The translations under genes were made by a program, and so were the position numbers. DNA of 64,000 nucleotides from Sweltsa coloradensis (Eukaryota > Arthropoda > Insecta > Plecoptera > Chloroperlidae). Each line of letters starts with the position of its first letter. Position 1 is the first letter of the stretch. Of the stretch, positions 21,894 to 32,529 are shown piece after piece. Below the pieces are notes generated by a model. It did no database searches, had not been told where the DNA came from, and was given only the letters and a program-made list of their open reading frames with translations. The stretch is from contig JAMZAV010002011.1 of assembly GCA_024449915.1 (NCBI GenBank), positions 1 to 64,000 of the forward strand, written 5' to 3'.

Positions 21894-22491
21894 AGGATGA
21901 GCGAAGCGAAGACTTCAATTTCACTGACCCCTCAAAAATTTAGCTCCAATATTTGTTTGTTTGTTTGATTGATTTTTTTGTTTGTTTTGAATTTTTGTCT
22001 GTTTGTTCGCTCTCTACCGGGCAAACGGCATATACGATCTCGATGAAAGTTGGAGGGGACCTTCGAAATCTCTGAACTTAGACCTGCCACGTTTTTTGGT
22101 ACAATCGAAGAAATATTTCCCACGAATACCGTACTTTTACGATTTTTTTGGATTTTTAGTACGATATTTTCGTGATATATGGGCCGATTCTGACCAAACG
22201 GGTGGGGCTCCAACGTTCATATTTTACATGGACATTAAGGCTATAGTTATGTATTGCCTTTTAAAAGAAAAAGTTTAAAAATTCAGCCATAATCCATGGA
22301 ATAAAGGTTTTAATATGAGTTTTTTGAGGTATATAATAACAATTAACAAGTAACAATAGAAACTAGACAACAATCACCTACAATGCGTTCAAAAAGCACT
22401 TGCAAAAGCAAAGAGATCCCACGTAAACTAAAAACTTACAAAAAAGCTCATCCATCAACGCGAATAAAAAAAAGCATTCGCGAAGCTTCCT
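21894..22491 (+). mobile_element. Helentron-like element HEL-B
   Basis: 5' end AGGATGAGCGAAGCGAAG, then ACTTCAATTTCACTGACCCC, CTCTACCGGGCAAACGGC and CGTTCATATTTTACATGGAC. The 3' end has GCTCATCCATCAACGCG, AAGCATTCGCGAAGCTTCCT. A HEL-A begins immediately after it, giving a head-to-tail pair. Confidence 0.75.
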
Positions 22492-22492
22492 T

Positions 22493-23730
22493 GTTGGATT
22501 AGCGTAGCGAGCGTAGCGAGCGAAGCGAAGATTCCATTTCACTACACTGGAGAAAAAAATCCGGAATGTTTTTCTTTTTTTTCTGTTTGTTGAGCGAGCG
22601 TAGCGAGCGTCTCCACTTGACTCTTATGGCTCAATTGTCTGGGGTTTTTTTTTTGTTTGTTTGTTTGTTTTTTTTGTTATTGCTTCGATACAGGTCGCAC
22701 CGTTTCTCTGATCGACCTGAAATTTTTCACACATGTACATACCACCTAGGCGGGTTGCTGTATAGTTTTTGAACAAAATCCGATCGTTGAATATAAAAAA
22801 AATAAATAAATAAATAAATAAAAAAATAAAAATGTTCCGATCGTTATGAAATTTTGCAGGGTCAATAAGTACAACATTCTCACCTATTTACTAAATTTTC
22901 AGCTAAATCGGTCAAGACCTTAAAGACTTATTGGTATATAACATTATGGGAATGTCGTACTTGGGTTGTTGTTGCACGTATCGGTGCTCGCTCAACAACG
23001 CGACGGGACTTTAGCGTTTTCCTAGTATTATTGTGTGTTTATTAACACGATTCCGGCTAAACTGATACTCCAATTACGATGAAATTTTATGGAGGCCTTC
23101 AAAATCTCTGAACTTAAAACTGCCACGTTTTTTTAGCGTAATCGAAAAATTATTTCTCATTAAAATCACCATTTTACAATTTTTTTCGATTTGTAAAAAA
23201 ATTCTTCGACTTATAACAACTACATTTTTTATTCGATTGTAATGATTTTTTCACAGAACCTTAATTTTATGAATTTAAATATTCGTGTGAAATTTGAGCG
23301 CCATTACAAAATGTTTTATTATGAAAATCGCAATTTTATAATTTTTTCGGTTTTTAAAACATTTCTTCGGCTTGTAACACCAACATGCATTATCCGATTG
23401 TAATGATTTTTTCACAGAACCTTAATTTTATGAATTAATACATAAGGGTGAAATTTGAACGCAATCGAAATATAATTTCCTGTGAAAATCGCAATTTTAC
23501 GCTTATTTCATAAAAAAAAAAATCTTCGACTTTTAACACCACTTGCTTTATCCGATTGTAATGATTTTTTTACAGAACCATAATTTTACGAATAAATATA
23601 TTGGTGTGAAATTTGAGCGCAATCGAAAAATAATTTCTTAAGAAAATAGCAATTTTACGCCTTTTTCCGTTTAAAAAAATTTACGCTCATCCAACAACGC
23701 GCCTGAAAAAGCGTTTGCGAAGCTTCCTAG
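22493..23730 (+). mobile_element. Helentron-like element HEL-A with a nested HEL-C
   Basis: 5' end TTGGATTAGCGTAGCGAGCG. After removal of the nested element (22590-23025) the HEL-A sequence is continuous (TTCTGTTTGT | TATTATTGTGTGTTTATTAA). It carries three ~160-bp core units (starts near 23202, 23362, 23528) and ends GAAGCTTCCTAG at 23730. Confidence 0.85.
22590..23025 (+). mobile_element. Helentron-like element HEL-C, complete, nested in HEL-A
   Basis: 5' end TTGAGCGAGCGTAGCGAGCG; 3' end GCTCGCTCAACAACGCGACG, then GGGACTTTAGCGTTTTCCTAG at 23025 and host T. GAGCGAGC and GCTCGCTC are inverted, but the 3' one lies ~35 bp inside the end, so the repeats are asymmetric. No target duplication exists; the insertion lies between two T residues. 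Confidence 0.8.
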
Positions 23731-24156
23731 TTAGTTTTCACACGTAGATACCTAAATACACCCGTTCATGATTAAATTCAAGTTTATTTCAAATTCATGA
23801 CAGTTGTGTGACACCTCGAATGTGTCCCAACTCGGCTTACTGCTTGGCTGAAGAGTACGGCACATTCCAAGTGCAATTATATTGATTTGTATTGGTTGCT
23901 AAGGTTCTAGGACCACTTGGCAACTGTTGCATTAGCCAGGCAGTCGTCGGCGCGAGCTTGACGGCTAGGGGAAGGGTTGCTCGGAGTACCATGACCTAGG
24001 CTAACAGAACAGATCCATCGTTGAGACTCTCAAGGTTCGTGCATGGCAGGCCTGCGTGATGGACCGTCGGGGGGGGGGGGGGGGCGTCGCAGCGGTCGTC
24101 TCCCACCACCTGCTACCACCGTGTGACTTCTAGAGTACACTTCTGAGAGCGCCGAC
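23731..24156. other. No gene; G-run
   Basis: Relatively GC-rich host-like sequence with a run of 16 G at 24069-24084. No coding or repeat identity assigned. Confidence 0.4.
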
Positions 24157-24163
24157 TTATTAC

Positions 24164-24260
<97 letters not shown>
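24157..24260. repeat. (TTA)n microsatellite
   Basis: About 100 bp of TTA repeats, forming the 3' flank of the minus-strand R4/Dong-like element that begins at 24261. Confidence 0.97.
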
Positions 24261-24500
24261 GTGGTTCTTTATTGTTCAAACAATCTCAGGTACATTTTCG
24301 TCCTGGTATACACAAGGCGGGGTGAGGCCCAAGCCCAACAAAAGTTTACATTATAACAGCGTAAAAACATAAGTATAGTACACATAGTATTGTAGACAAA
24401 TTAATCAAATTAACAAAATAATAATAAAGATGAGTGAGATAACAAAATCAATAAAAGTTTCTTTCTATAAAACAAGCAATTGTATGGCAAAATCTTTAAG

Positions 24501-24537
<37 letters not shown>

Positions 24538-26338
24538 TTGATTCCTGCAAAAATCTTCTGACTATGTGGCACGTTTGAAGGATGACTGCTTTCTGCATGC
24601 TGATGTAGAGATTTGGAGAAAGACCCAGGCATTGTAGGCTGGCAGAGAGGGAAGATGGTATGACTCCAGTGGCTGAGATCACGATAGGCACGACAGTAAC
24701 AGTTTTCATTTTCCACATTCTTGTTATTTCTTGACTAAAATTTTGATATCTTTCCACCTAAGTGTTCTCGGTGTTCTCAATATTTTTACTCATGGGGATC
24801 GCAATGTCATATAGATAGGTAATTCTGTTCGATTTATCCGCAATAAAATGATGTCCGGTTTGTTGTGGTCTATGGTTTTGTCTGTTTAACTCTTTTATCC
24901 CAATACCATTATAAATTCGGCATTTTCGATCACAGGTGCAGGAGAATAATTGTAATAAGGAGGAGGATTGACTAGTAGATGTGCGTTCATTCCTAGATGT
25001 TGATAAACTATTTTTGCTACCTGATTATGCCTACTGAGATACCACGTGTTGGCAAATGAAGGACACCCAGCTATAACATGGTCTATTGTCTCGGTAAACT
25101 TTTTGCATTTTCTACACATATCATTGTCATTGGATTTGATGATGAATTTTTTATAGTTGTTGGTATTTCTAACCTGATCTTGGATGGCGAACATAAATCC
25201 TTCGGTTTCAGCAAACAAATCTCCTTTGTGAATCCATCTAACTGATTTAACTATGTCAATATTTGGCTGCTGGATGCTTTTCGGGTATCTCCCATGAAGT
25301 GATTTAGTATTCCAGACATTCATCTTCATATTTAAATCTTCTATGTATATTTCTGGATGGAAAGAATCGTCATTTAGCCTGAGGGGAGTTATAGTTTTAT
25401 CTCGGAGTTTAAGTTCTTGGTGATAATGGAATGTAGAATTAAGAAAGTATGATCTGAGTTTATGAACTTGCGAATAGCACAACGACCGAATATTTACCAT
25501 TCCTCTTCCACCCTTTCCCCGTGGTATATATAACCTTTCAGAAGATGCTTTTGGGTGGGGGATTCTGAAGAAGGTCATTTGTCTTCTTGTTAAACGATCT
25601 AGGTCCAGCAAGTCCACATCTGACCACTTCACAATACCAAATGAAAAAGGTCAAGATTGGTAAAGCCCATGCTTTTAAATGCTTGATTTTATAGCTTCCT
25701 TTAAACATTTGTTTTTAATATATTTTTAAAACTCTATGTTAAATACTTTTGTTTAAATACATTTTTTAATTCCTTGTGGTTAAGAATAATGTTTTGCCTC
25801 ATTCCTAGGTATTTGTATCTTTCTTCGCTATTGTTTATATTCGGAATTTTTTGATCAACCACCAATTTGGTAATTTGTCAGTTTCTTGCAATTTTCCACT
25901 TTTCATATGCATTAAAGCACATTTATCTAACCCAAATTTCCATATGAAGTCTTCACTGAATAATTTTACATGTCAATTACAATTTTGAGCTCTTCTTTTG
26001 ATTTTCCATACATTTTAAAATCATCCATATACAGGAGATGTGTTATCCTTGTTATTATTTCTTTACAGGTAAGGCGATATCCAGCATTTTTTTTGATTAA
26101 GTAGCTCTGAAAACTGGGTTTAATGCGAGACAAAACCATAGAGGGCTAAGGTTGTCCCCCTGGAAGATCCCCTCTTTATTGCCATATTTTCAATATTAAC
26201 AGAATCTGAATTGGTTTTTAAGTATTATATTAATTCTCCATGAATTCATTAGAGCTTAAGCACCGTTATCAACTGTGGATTTACCTTATACAAATCAAGA
26301 ACTTTGATTAACCAATCGTGCGGAACCGAATCAAATGC
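24261..26338 (-). pseudogene. R4/Dong-like retrotransposon (family RD-C), 5'-truncated, minus strand
   Basis: From 26338 downward: KAFDSVPHDWL (RT motif A), GIFQGDNLSPLWFCLALNP (motif B) and LLYMDDFKMYG (YMDD box), in fragmented frames. An open 245-codon stretch follows (24895-25632) with RLYIPRGKGGRGMVNI and a CCHC knuckle CRKCKK...HVIAGC. A final piece (24410-24757) has ITRMWKMKTVTVVPIVI and LQCLGLSP...LQTCHIVRRFL, the C-terminal block of the restriction-like endonuclease. The central PD...D core, near 24760-24890, is damaged. A (GA)n tract sits at 24503-24534 in the 3' part. The element begins and ends exactly at TTA tracts (26339 and 24260), as expected for insertion into that repeat. Confidence 0.8.
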
Positions 26339-26422
<84 letters not shown>

Positions 26423-26430
26423 TTATTATT
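26339..26430. repeat. (TTA)n microsatellite between two R4/Dong-like copies
   Basis: TTA repeats with one TTTTTA interruption. They form both the 5' flank of RD-C and the 3' flank of RD-A on the minus strand. Confidence 0.97.
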
Positions 26431-28320
26431 TCTTTTATTCACCAATATGAACATTACATAATGGGTATTTAAAAAACTTTTCACCAGAGATGAACCCACA
26501 TCTCTAAGGTGAAACCCCTATTACATAAAAATTAAATAAACATGGCATTAACAAAAAAAAATACATACAAGAAATAACAGAAACATTTTTTTTTTTTCAC
26601 TAAAACTTTGCGTAGTATTGTGGGGCGGTTCCTAATAATGCTGCCTTTTGAAGCTCTGGAGTCCAGTGATTGCCAGAGATATGTTGGAGGTTCTCTTCGA
26701 AACTTCTTCCAATTGTCCACAAGCTCCAATAATAATGGGAACAATCTTACAACGGACATTCCACATTTGTTTTAATTTCTATTTGAAGGTCCGATATCTT
26801 GTGCGTTTTTCTGCTTCCTTTAGGACTATGTTGCGGTCTGATGGAATAGCTACATCGATGATCAAAAAATTTTTGAGTCGCTTTGTTTTTAAACAACAAT
26901 GTCTGGTTTGTTTTGAAGAACCTTTCTATCAGTGATTATTAGCTCATTCCACAATATGGTCACATTACCCTTGTCAACTACTTGTTCTGGTATATGCATG
27001 TACCATTTGTCAGAAGTTTTTGATGTTGTAACTTCTACAAATGTTCCAATGCAAATATGCCCCAACTTTATCATGTCGATCAATGTATTCCGTTTTTTCT
27101 AAGACCCGGGCATCCAGAAATAATGTGCTCTACGCTTTCTTCATAAAGCTTACACAAACGAACACTTGTCATCTACGTCGAGTTTGAGAATTCTTTTTTA
27201 AAAACTTTTTGGGTTCTTAAGGGGTTTATCTGTGCAGCTACAATAAGACTTTCAGTTTCACCTTTGAGATTTCTTCTGGGCCCCGCCACTTATTGGTTTT
27301 TGATCTTGGTCAATATGTGGTTGCTCCCTGCGTGTAATATATTGTCCCATGCAAAGGTTTAGACTTCCAGCAACTTATTAAATCTTTCTGGATAATGTTC
27401 TTTATTTGCTTCTTGATTATCTTGACCTTGTTAGTGATGGACCCATTTATCTGATTAATATCGGTTAATTCCAAACCTGATTGAAACTTGTTGCCTAACT
27501 TAATGACAGATTTTCTCATAGCTTTGCTGGACTCATGTTCTTGAACCATTCTAAATAAATTTGTCATCTCCCTTTCCTTCTATGTATATACTCAAACCAA
27601 TCATTTGTTTTGTATGACCCCTCTAGTTGAGTTATACCTCGACCTCCATTCTTCCTTGCGATATACAGTCTTTCGACGTCCGCTCGTGGATGGTGCATTC
27701 CGTTCATTGTCAACAGTTTTCTCGTTTTTTCGATCCAATCTCTTAAGTTCTTCTATGCTCCAATCTAATCCCAAAGCTATAAGATATTACTGGCACAGCA
27801 AATTGACCAATTGGGAATAGTTTTATTTCGTTCCGTTCAATTCACTTTCAAGTATTAATCTTAGACGCGTTTGTATTCTTTGCTCAATTTATCTTTCATC
27901 ATTGGGATGCTGAACACCATTGCCCTTTTTCTATTTCCCAAAATATTTATAAGTTTATTCTTGACCAAAAGTCCTCAATAGTGGTATGCTCATCAAGTTG
28001 GATGTTTTCACTTTCGACAATCTTCCCTCTCTTGAATGTCGCTTTCTTGCACTTCTCGATTCCAAATTCCATACAAATGTCGTCACTGAAAGTTTTGACG
28101 ATATTAGTAAGATACTAAGTTCATCGTCAATTTTCGCGAATAAATTCAAATCGTCCATGTACATAAGGTGCGAGACTTTGTCTTCATTCGGCAATAATGC
28201 ATACCCCAAACCTGGCGTCATTGAGGCACTTTGTCAAAGGAAACAAGCTCATGCAAAATAGAAGTGGCGATAACGAATCACCCTGAAATATTCCTCGTTG
28301 TATGTGAACATTACTTTATT
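26431..28320 (-). pseudogene. R4/Dong-like retrotransposon (family RD-A), 5'-truncated, minus strand
   Basis: Reading from 28320: RGIFQGDSLSPLLFCMSLFP (RT motif B), then HLMYMDDLNLFAK (YMDD box) and frameshifted thumb pieces. A 27310-27567 frame (MTNLFRMVQEHESSKAMRKS) matches the region after the RT. A frame at 26889-27083 has SDKWYMHIPEQVV and NKPDIVV, the start of the endonuclease core. The 3' UTR (26431-26590) is nearly the reverse complement of 4458-4617. Numerous stops make it non-functional. It is flanked by TTA tracts on both sides. Confidence 0.8.
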
Positions 28321-28323
28321 ATA

Positions 28324-28369
<46 letters not shown>

Positions 28370-28377
28370 TTTATCAT
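28321..28377. repeat. (TTA)n microsatellite, split by a HEL-A
   Basis: TTA repeats resume as 29157-29171 after the HEL-A insertion at 28378-29156, so the Helentron-like element entered the tract. Confidence 0.9.
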
Positions 28378-29156
28378 TGGATGAGCGTAGCGATCGAAGC
28401 GAAGATTCCATTCTACTACACCGAAGAAAAAAATCTGGATTGTTTTTTTCTTTCTGTATTTTTGAGTGTTTGTTAACACGATTCCGGCTAAACCGATTCA
28501 CCAATTCCAATGAAATTTTCTGGAGGCCTTCGAAATCTCTAAACTTAGAAATGCCACGTTTTTGAGCGTAATCAAAAAATTATTTCTCATAAAAATCGTA
28601 TTTTTACGATTTTTTCGATTTTTAAAAAATATTTTCGACTTATAACACCTACGTGCTTTATCCGACTGTAATGATTTTTCACAGAACCTTAATTTATGAA
28701 TTAATATATTCGTGTGAAATTTGAGCGTAATCGTAAAACTATTTCTCATGAAAATCACAGTTTTACGATTTTTTCCCGATTTTTTAACTTTCTTCGGCTT
28801 ATTACACCTATTATCTGATTGTAATGATTTTTTTACAGAACCTTAATTTAATGAATTGATATATTCGTGTGAAATGTGAGTGGAATCGAAAAATTATTTC
28901 TCTTGATAATTGTAATTTTACGTTTTTTTTTTTTTTAATTTTATAAATTTCTTCAACTTATAACACCTACATTCTTTATTCGATTATTATAATTTTTTCA
29001 TAGAACCTTAATTTTATAAATTAATATATTTGTGTGAAATTTGAGCGTAATCGAATAATTATTTCTTATGAAAATCGAAATTTTACGCTTTTTTCGTGTT
29101 AAACAATTACGCTCATCCAACAACACGCCTGAAAAAGCGTTTGCGAAGCTTCCTAG
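28378..29156 (+). mobile_element. Helentron-like element HEL-A inserted in a TTA tract
   Basis: 5' end TGGATGAGCGTAGCGATCG; three core units (starts near 28632, 28789, 28957); 3' end CTCATCCAACAACACGCC, GCGTTTGCGAAGCTTCCTAG at 29156. TTA repeat lies on both sides, which fixes the boundaries. Confidence 0.88.
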
Positions 29157-29171
29157 TTATTATTATTATTA

Positions 29172-29511
29172 TTCGATGAGCGTAGCGATCGAAGCGAAGA
29201 TTCCATTCTACTACACTGAAGAAAAAAATCCGGATTGTTTTTTTCTTTCTGTATTTTTGTGTGTTTGTTAACACGTTTCCGGCTAAACCGATTCTCCAAT
29301 TGCAATGAAATTTTCTGGAGGCCTTCGAAATCTCTAAACTTAGAACTGCCACGTTTTTGAGCGCAATCAAAAAATTATTTCTCATAAAAATCGCAATTTT
29401 ACGATTTTTTTCGATTTTTTAAAAATATCTTCGCCTTATAACACCTACGTGCTTTATCTGATTGTAATGATTTTTCCACAGAACCTTAATTTTATGAATT
29501 TATATATTCTT
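29172..29511 (+). mobile_element. Helentron-like element HEL-A, 5' part only
   Basis: Starts CGATGAGCGTAGCGATCG right after the TTA remnant and matches the neighbouring copy closely until TATATATTCTTATATATAAT, where the Penelope-like element takes over. Its 3' half is lost. Confidence 0.75.
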
Positions 29512-29529
29512 ATATATAATAATATATAT

Positions 29530-30639
29530 ATGTTTTAAGTATCTTTACGGTAAAAAATCACGCACAGTTTTATAGAAAATAACTTTTAATCCCAACGTTT
29601 CAGAAAAACTATGTTTCCATTTTCAAGGGAAGGGTAAAACAAAAATTCAATAAAACAACAACAGCATTATAAAAATAAACAAATAGAAACAAAAAACACA
29701 CTACCTTGCAAACATAGAAAATTACAAAGATCCAATTGCAGTGAACCTAAAATCAAATCACTTGGTTGCATTGTGAGTGTGACTTCTTGTGACCATTCTA
29801 GCAGGCATATCGCTGTCTTCATGTCTTGGTACCACAGGCGGCTCAGTCTCATACTTTTCAAGAGCTGCAGTATGACTTCTAGTCATTCTGCTGGATTCCA
29901 AATTTCTAGACAAGATGGTTGGGTCCGTCCGGACCGTCCCACGTTCGTCTAGAACTGCAGGCACTCTATCAGCCGCTATACCGCTTTCTTTGACTAACCT
30001 CTCAATCAAAGCAGGCTTCCACGATTGAGTCAAACGCTTGCCATCGTCTCGTTTGTTAAGATTGAGTGGGCGCTTCTCAATTTCCACTGCCTCTCTGACG
30101 ATTCAACTAGATAGATGGCTTACCATGGCAAGAGGCCTCATTCCGTCAAAATCAATGGAATGACCCTCCTTCTTGACATGTTGTGCCAAAGCAGATGTAG
30201 TTTCCATCTTGTTGACGGCGAGTTTGTGTTCCTGTAGACGCATCGACATATTTCGACCAGTTTGTCCAACATATGTCTGCGAACAGCCTCCACGCGGAAT
30301 CTCGTAGACGCCCCAACCCTCCAAATGAATCTTGTCTTTGTGGCTACCAATCATTTCGCCTAAGGTTCTATCTGTCGAAAAGACCGTCTTGATGTTTTCA
30401 ATAGCCAGTAGTTTGCCAATTCGGTCGGTGGTCCCTCGAACATAATGGCAAATATGCAGTGGCTCTTGGTTTGTCTACTGGATCGACTTGAGTCTCTTCT
30501 GCTCTGGTTCTTCTTTTCCAAGCCTTGTGGAACAACCGGTTAGGAAACCCGTTACTGAGCAGTGCCTCACGTAGAATCTTGCCTTCTTCGTCTAAATGTT
30601 CTTCGTCAGTTATTCTTCGAGAACGTGTAGCCAAAGTAA
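29530..30639 (-). pseudogene. Penelope-like element, family PLE-1, minus copy (longer arm)
   Basis: The minus strand reads, from 30634: THL...FPNRLFHKAWKRRTRAEE, then the post-RT linker (broken near 30440), then VYEIP...CSQTYVGQTGRNMSMRLQEH, the GIY-YIG nuclease, GHSIDFDGMRPLAMVSHLSS, and REAVEIEKRPLNLNKRDDGK. The RT itself is missing, so it is 5'-truncated. A stop near 30103 splits the nuclease from its tail (29758-30087). The 3' UTR ends CTGAAACGTTGGGATTAAAA. It lies head-to-head with 30640-31548. Confidence 0.8.
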
Positions 30640-31548
30640 ATTGAAAACATCAAGACGGTCTTTTCGACAGATAGAACCTTAGGCGAAATAATTGGTAGCC
30701 ACAAAGACAAGATTCATTTGGAGGGTTGGGGCGTCTACGAGATTCCGTGTGGAGACTGTTCGCAGACATATGTTGGACAAACTGGTCGAAATATGTCGAT
30801 GCGTCTACAGGAACACAAACTCGCCGTCAACAAAATGGAAACAACATCTGCTTTGGCACAACATGTCAAGAAGGAGGGTCATTCCATTGATTTTGACGGA
30901 ATGAGGCCTCTTGCCATGGTAAGCCATCTATCTAGTCGAATCGTCAGAGAGGCAGTGGAAATTGAGAAGCGCCCACTCAATCTTAATTACAAACGAGACG
31001 ATGGCAAGCGTTTGGCTCAATCGTGGAAGCCTGCTTTGATTGAGAGGTTAGTCAAAGAAAGCGGTATAGCGGCTGATTGAGTGCCTGCAGTTCTAGACGA
31101 ACGTGGGACGGTCCGGACGGACCCAACCATCTTGTCTAGAAATTTGGAATCCAGCAGAATGACTAGAAGTCATACTGCAGCTCTTGAAAAGTATGAGACT
31201 GAGCCGCCTGTGGTACCAAGACATGAAGACAGCGATAGGCCTGCTAGAATGGTCACAAGAAGTCACACTCACAATGCAACCAAGTGATTTGATTTTAGGT
31301 TCTCTGCAATTGGATCTTTGTAATTTTCTATGTTTGCAAGGTAGTGTGTTTTTTGTTTCTATTTGTTTATTTTTGTAATGCTGTTGTTGTTTTATTGAAT
31401 TTTTGTTTCACCCTTCCCTTGAAAATGGAAACATAGTTTTTCTGAAACGTTGGGATTAAAAGTTATTTTCTATAAAACTGTGCGTGATTATTCACCGTAA
31501 AGATACTTAAAACATTAACCATGGATCACGAAAGCTTAAGACAAAATA
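30640..31548 (+). pseudogene. Penelope-like element, family PLE-1, plus copy (shorter arm)
   Basis: It starts within the linker (GAAAACATCAAGACGGTC) and is nearly the mirror of 29535-30399. The frame 30718-31080 carries VYEIPCGDCSQTYVGQTGRN (GIY-YIG) through QSWKPALIERLV and stops at 31078; the tail continues in frame at 31081-31287. The terminal part CCGTAAAGATACTTAAAACA...ATCACG is the solo motif also seen at 8757. Confidence 0.8.
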
Positions 31549-31572
31549 ATTTTATATATATATATATAATGT

Positions 31573-32519
31573 TCTGTTGTAGGCTTTCGTGATTCATGGT
31601 TTATGTTATGTTACACTTTACGGAAATAATCACGTTATATTGAATGTTTAAAACCAATATTTAATCAAAACTTCAACGTTTCAGAAGACTAGGCCTCCAT
31701 TTTCAAGAAGAGTTGGTATAAAACAATAAAAACAAAACATCATCAACACAATAAAAATATAAACAAACTTACTTACCAACTAACTTAATAGCAAGTACAA
31801 AAGCAAAACAGGTGCAGTGAAAACTTTTTAACCACATCACTGTGCTAAGCTCTTTGCTTGACTTCTAGTCACCCTTCTCTCAGGCTGATTCTGTTCTTCA
31901 ACTGATGTTGTAGAATCGCTGGAAATTGTAGGACTTAAATGTTGACTTCTTGTCAACATTCTTGTAGGAGGATTCTGGTCAACTGTTGGCACGACTCTTG
32001 GACCATGTGTATCCAGCGCAGAGTCTGGATTATCTGTTTTATGGTTTTCAGGCACCAATCTATTTGCCAAAAAAGGCTTCCAAGACTGGGCCAGACGTTT
32101 GCCATCATCTCGCTTGTTCAAGTTATGAGGGCGTTTTTCAATTTCTACTGCCTCTCTGACGATACGGCTAGTCAGATGGCTGATCATGGCAAGAGACCTC
32201 ATTCCTTCAAAGTCTATCGAATGACCCTTTTTCTTGACATGTTGCGCCAAAGCAGAAGTGGTTTCCAGCTTGTTGACTGCAAGCATGTGTTCTTGTAGGC
32301 GCATTGACATGTTTCGCCCTGTCTGGCCAATATAAGTCTGGGAACAGTCTGCACATGGGATCTCGTAGACGCCCCAACCCTCCAAAAGTATCTTATCTTA
32401 AAGACTACCAATCATTTTACCCAGGGTCCTGTCTGTTGAAAAAACCGTCTTGATGTTTTCTTGAGCTAGTATATGGCCGATCCGGTCTGTTGTCCCTCTC
32501 ACATATGGCAAATATGCAA
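31573..32519 (-). pseudogene. Penelope-like element, family PLE-2, minus copy (shorter arm)
   Basis: An open 182-codon frame (31837-32385) carries the whole nuclease: VYEIPCADCSQTYIGQTGRN, SALAQHVKKKGHSIDFEGMR and KRDDGKRLAQSWKPF, plus a Ser/Arg-rich tail with TRSQ repeats. A stop just upstream (near 32398) comes from a single-base difference from the plus copy. The RT is absent. The 3' UTR includes CTGAAACGTTGAAGTTTTGA. Confidence 0.82.
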
Positions 32520-32529
32520 CTCATACCAA

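Noticed and set aside
24069..24084. G16 run as a G-quadruplex regulatory site
   Set aside because: A single homopolymer run with no gene nearby; it may also be an assembly length error.
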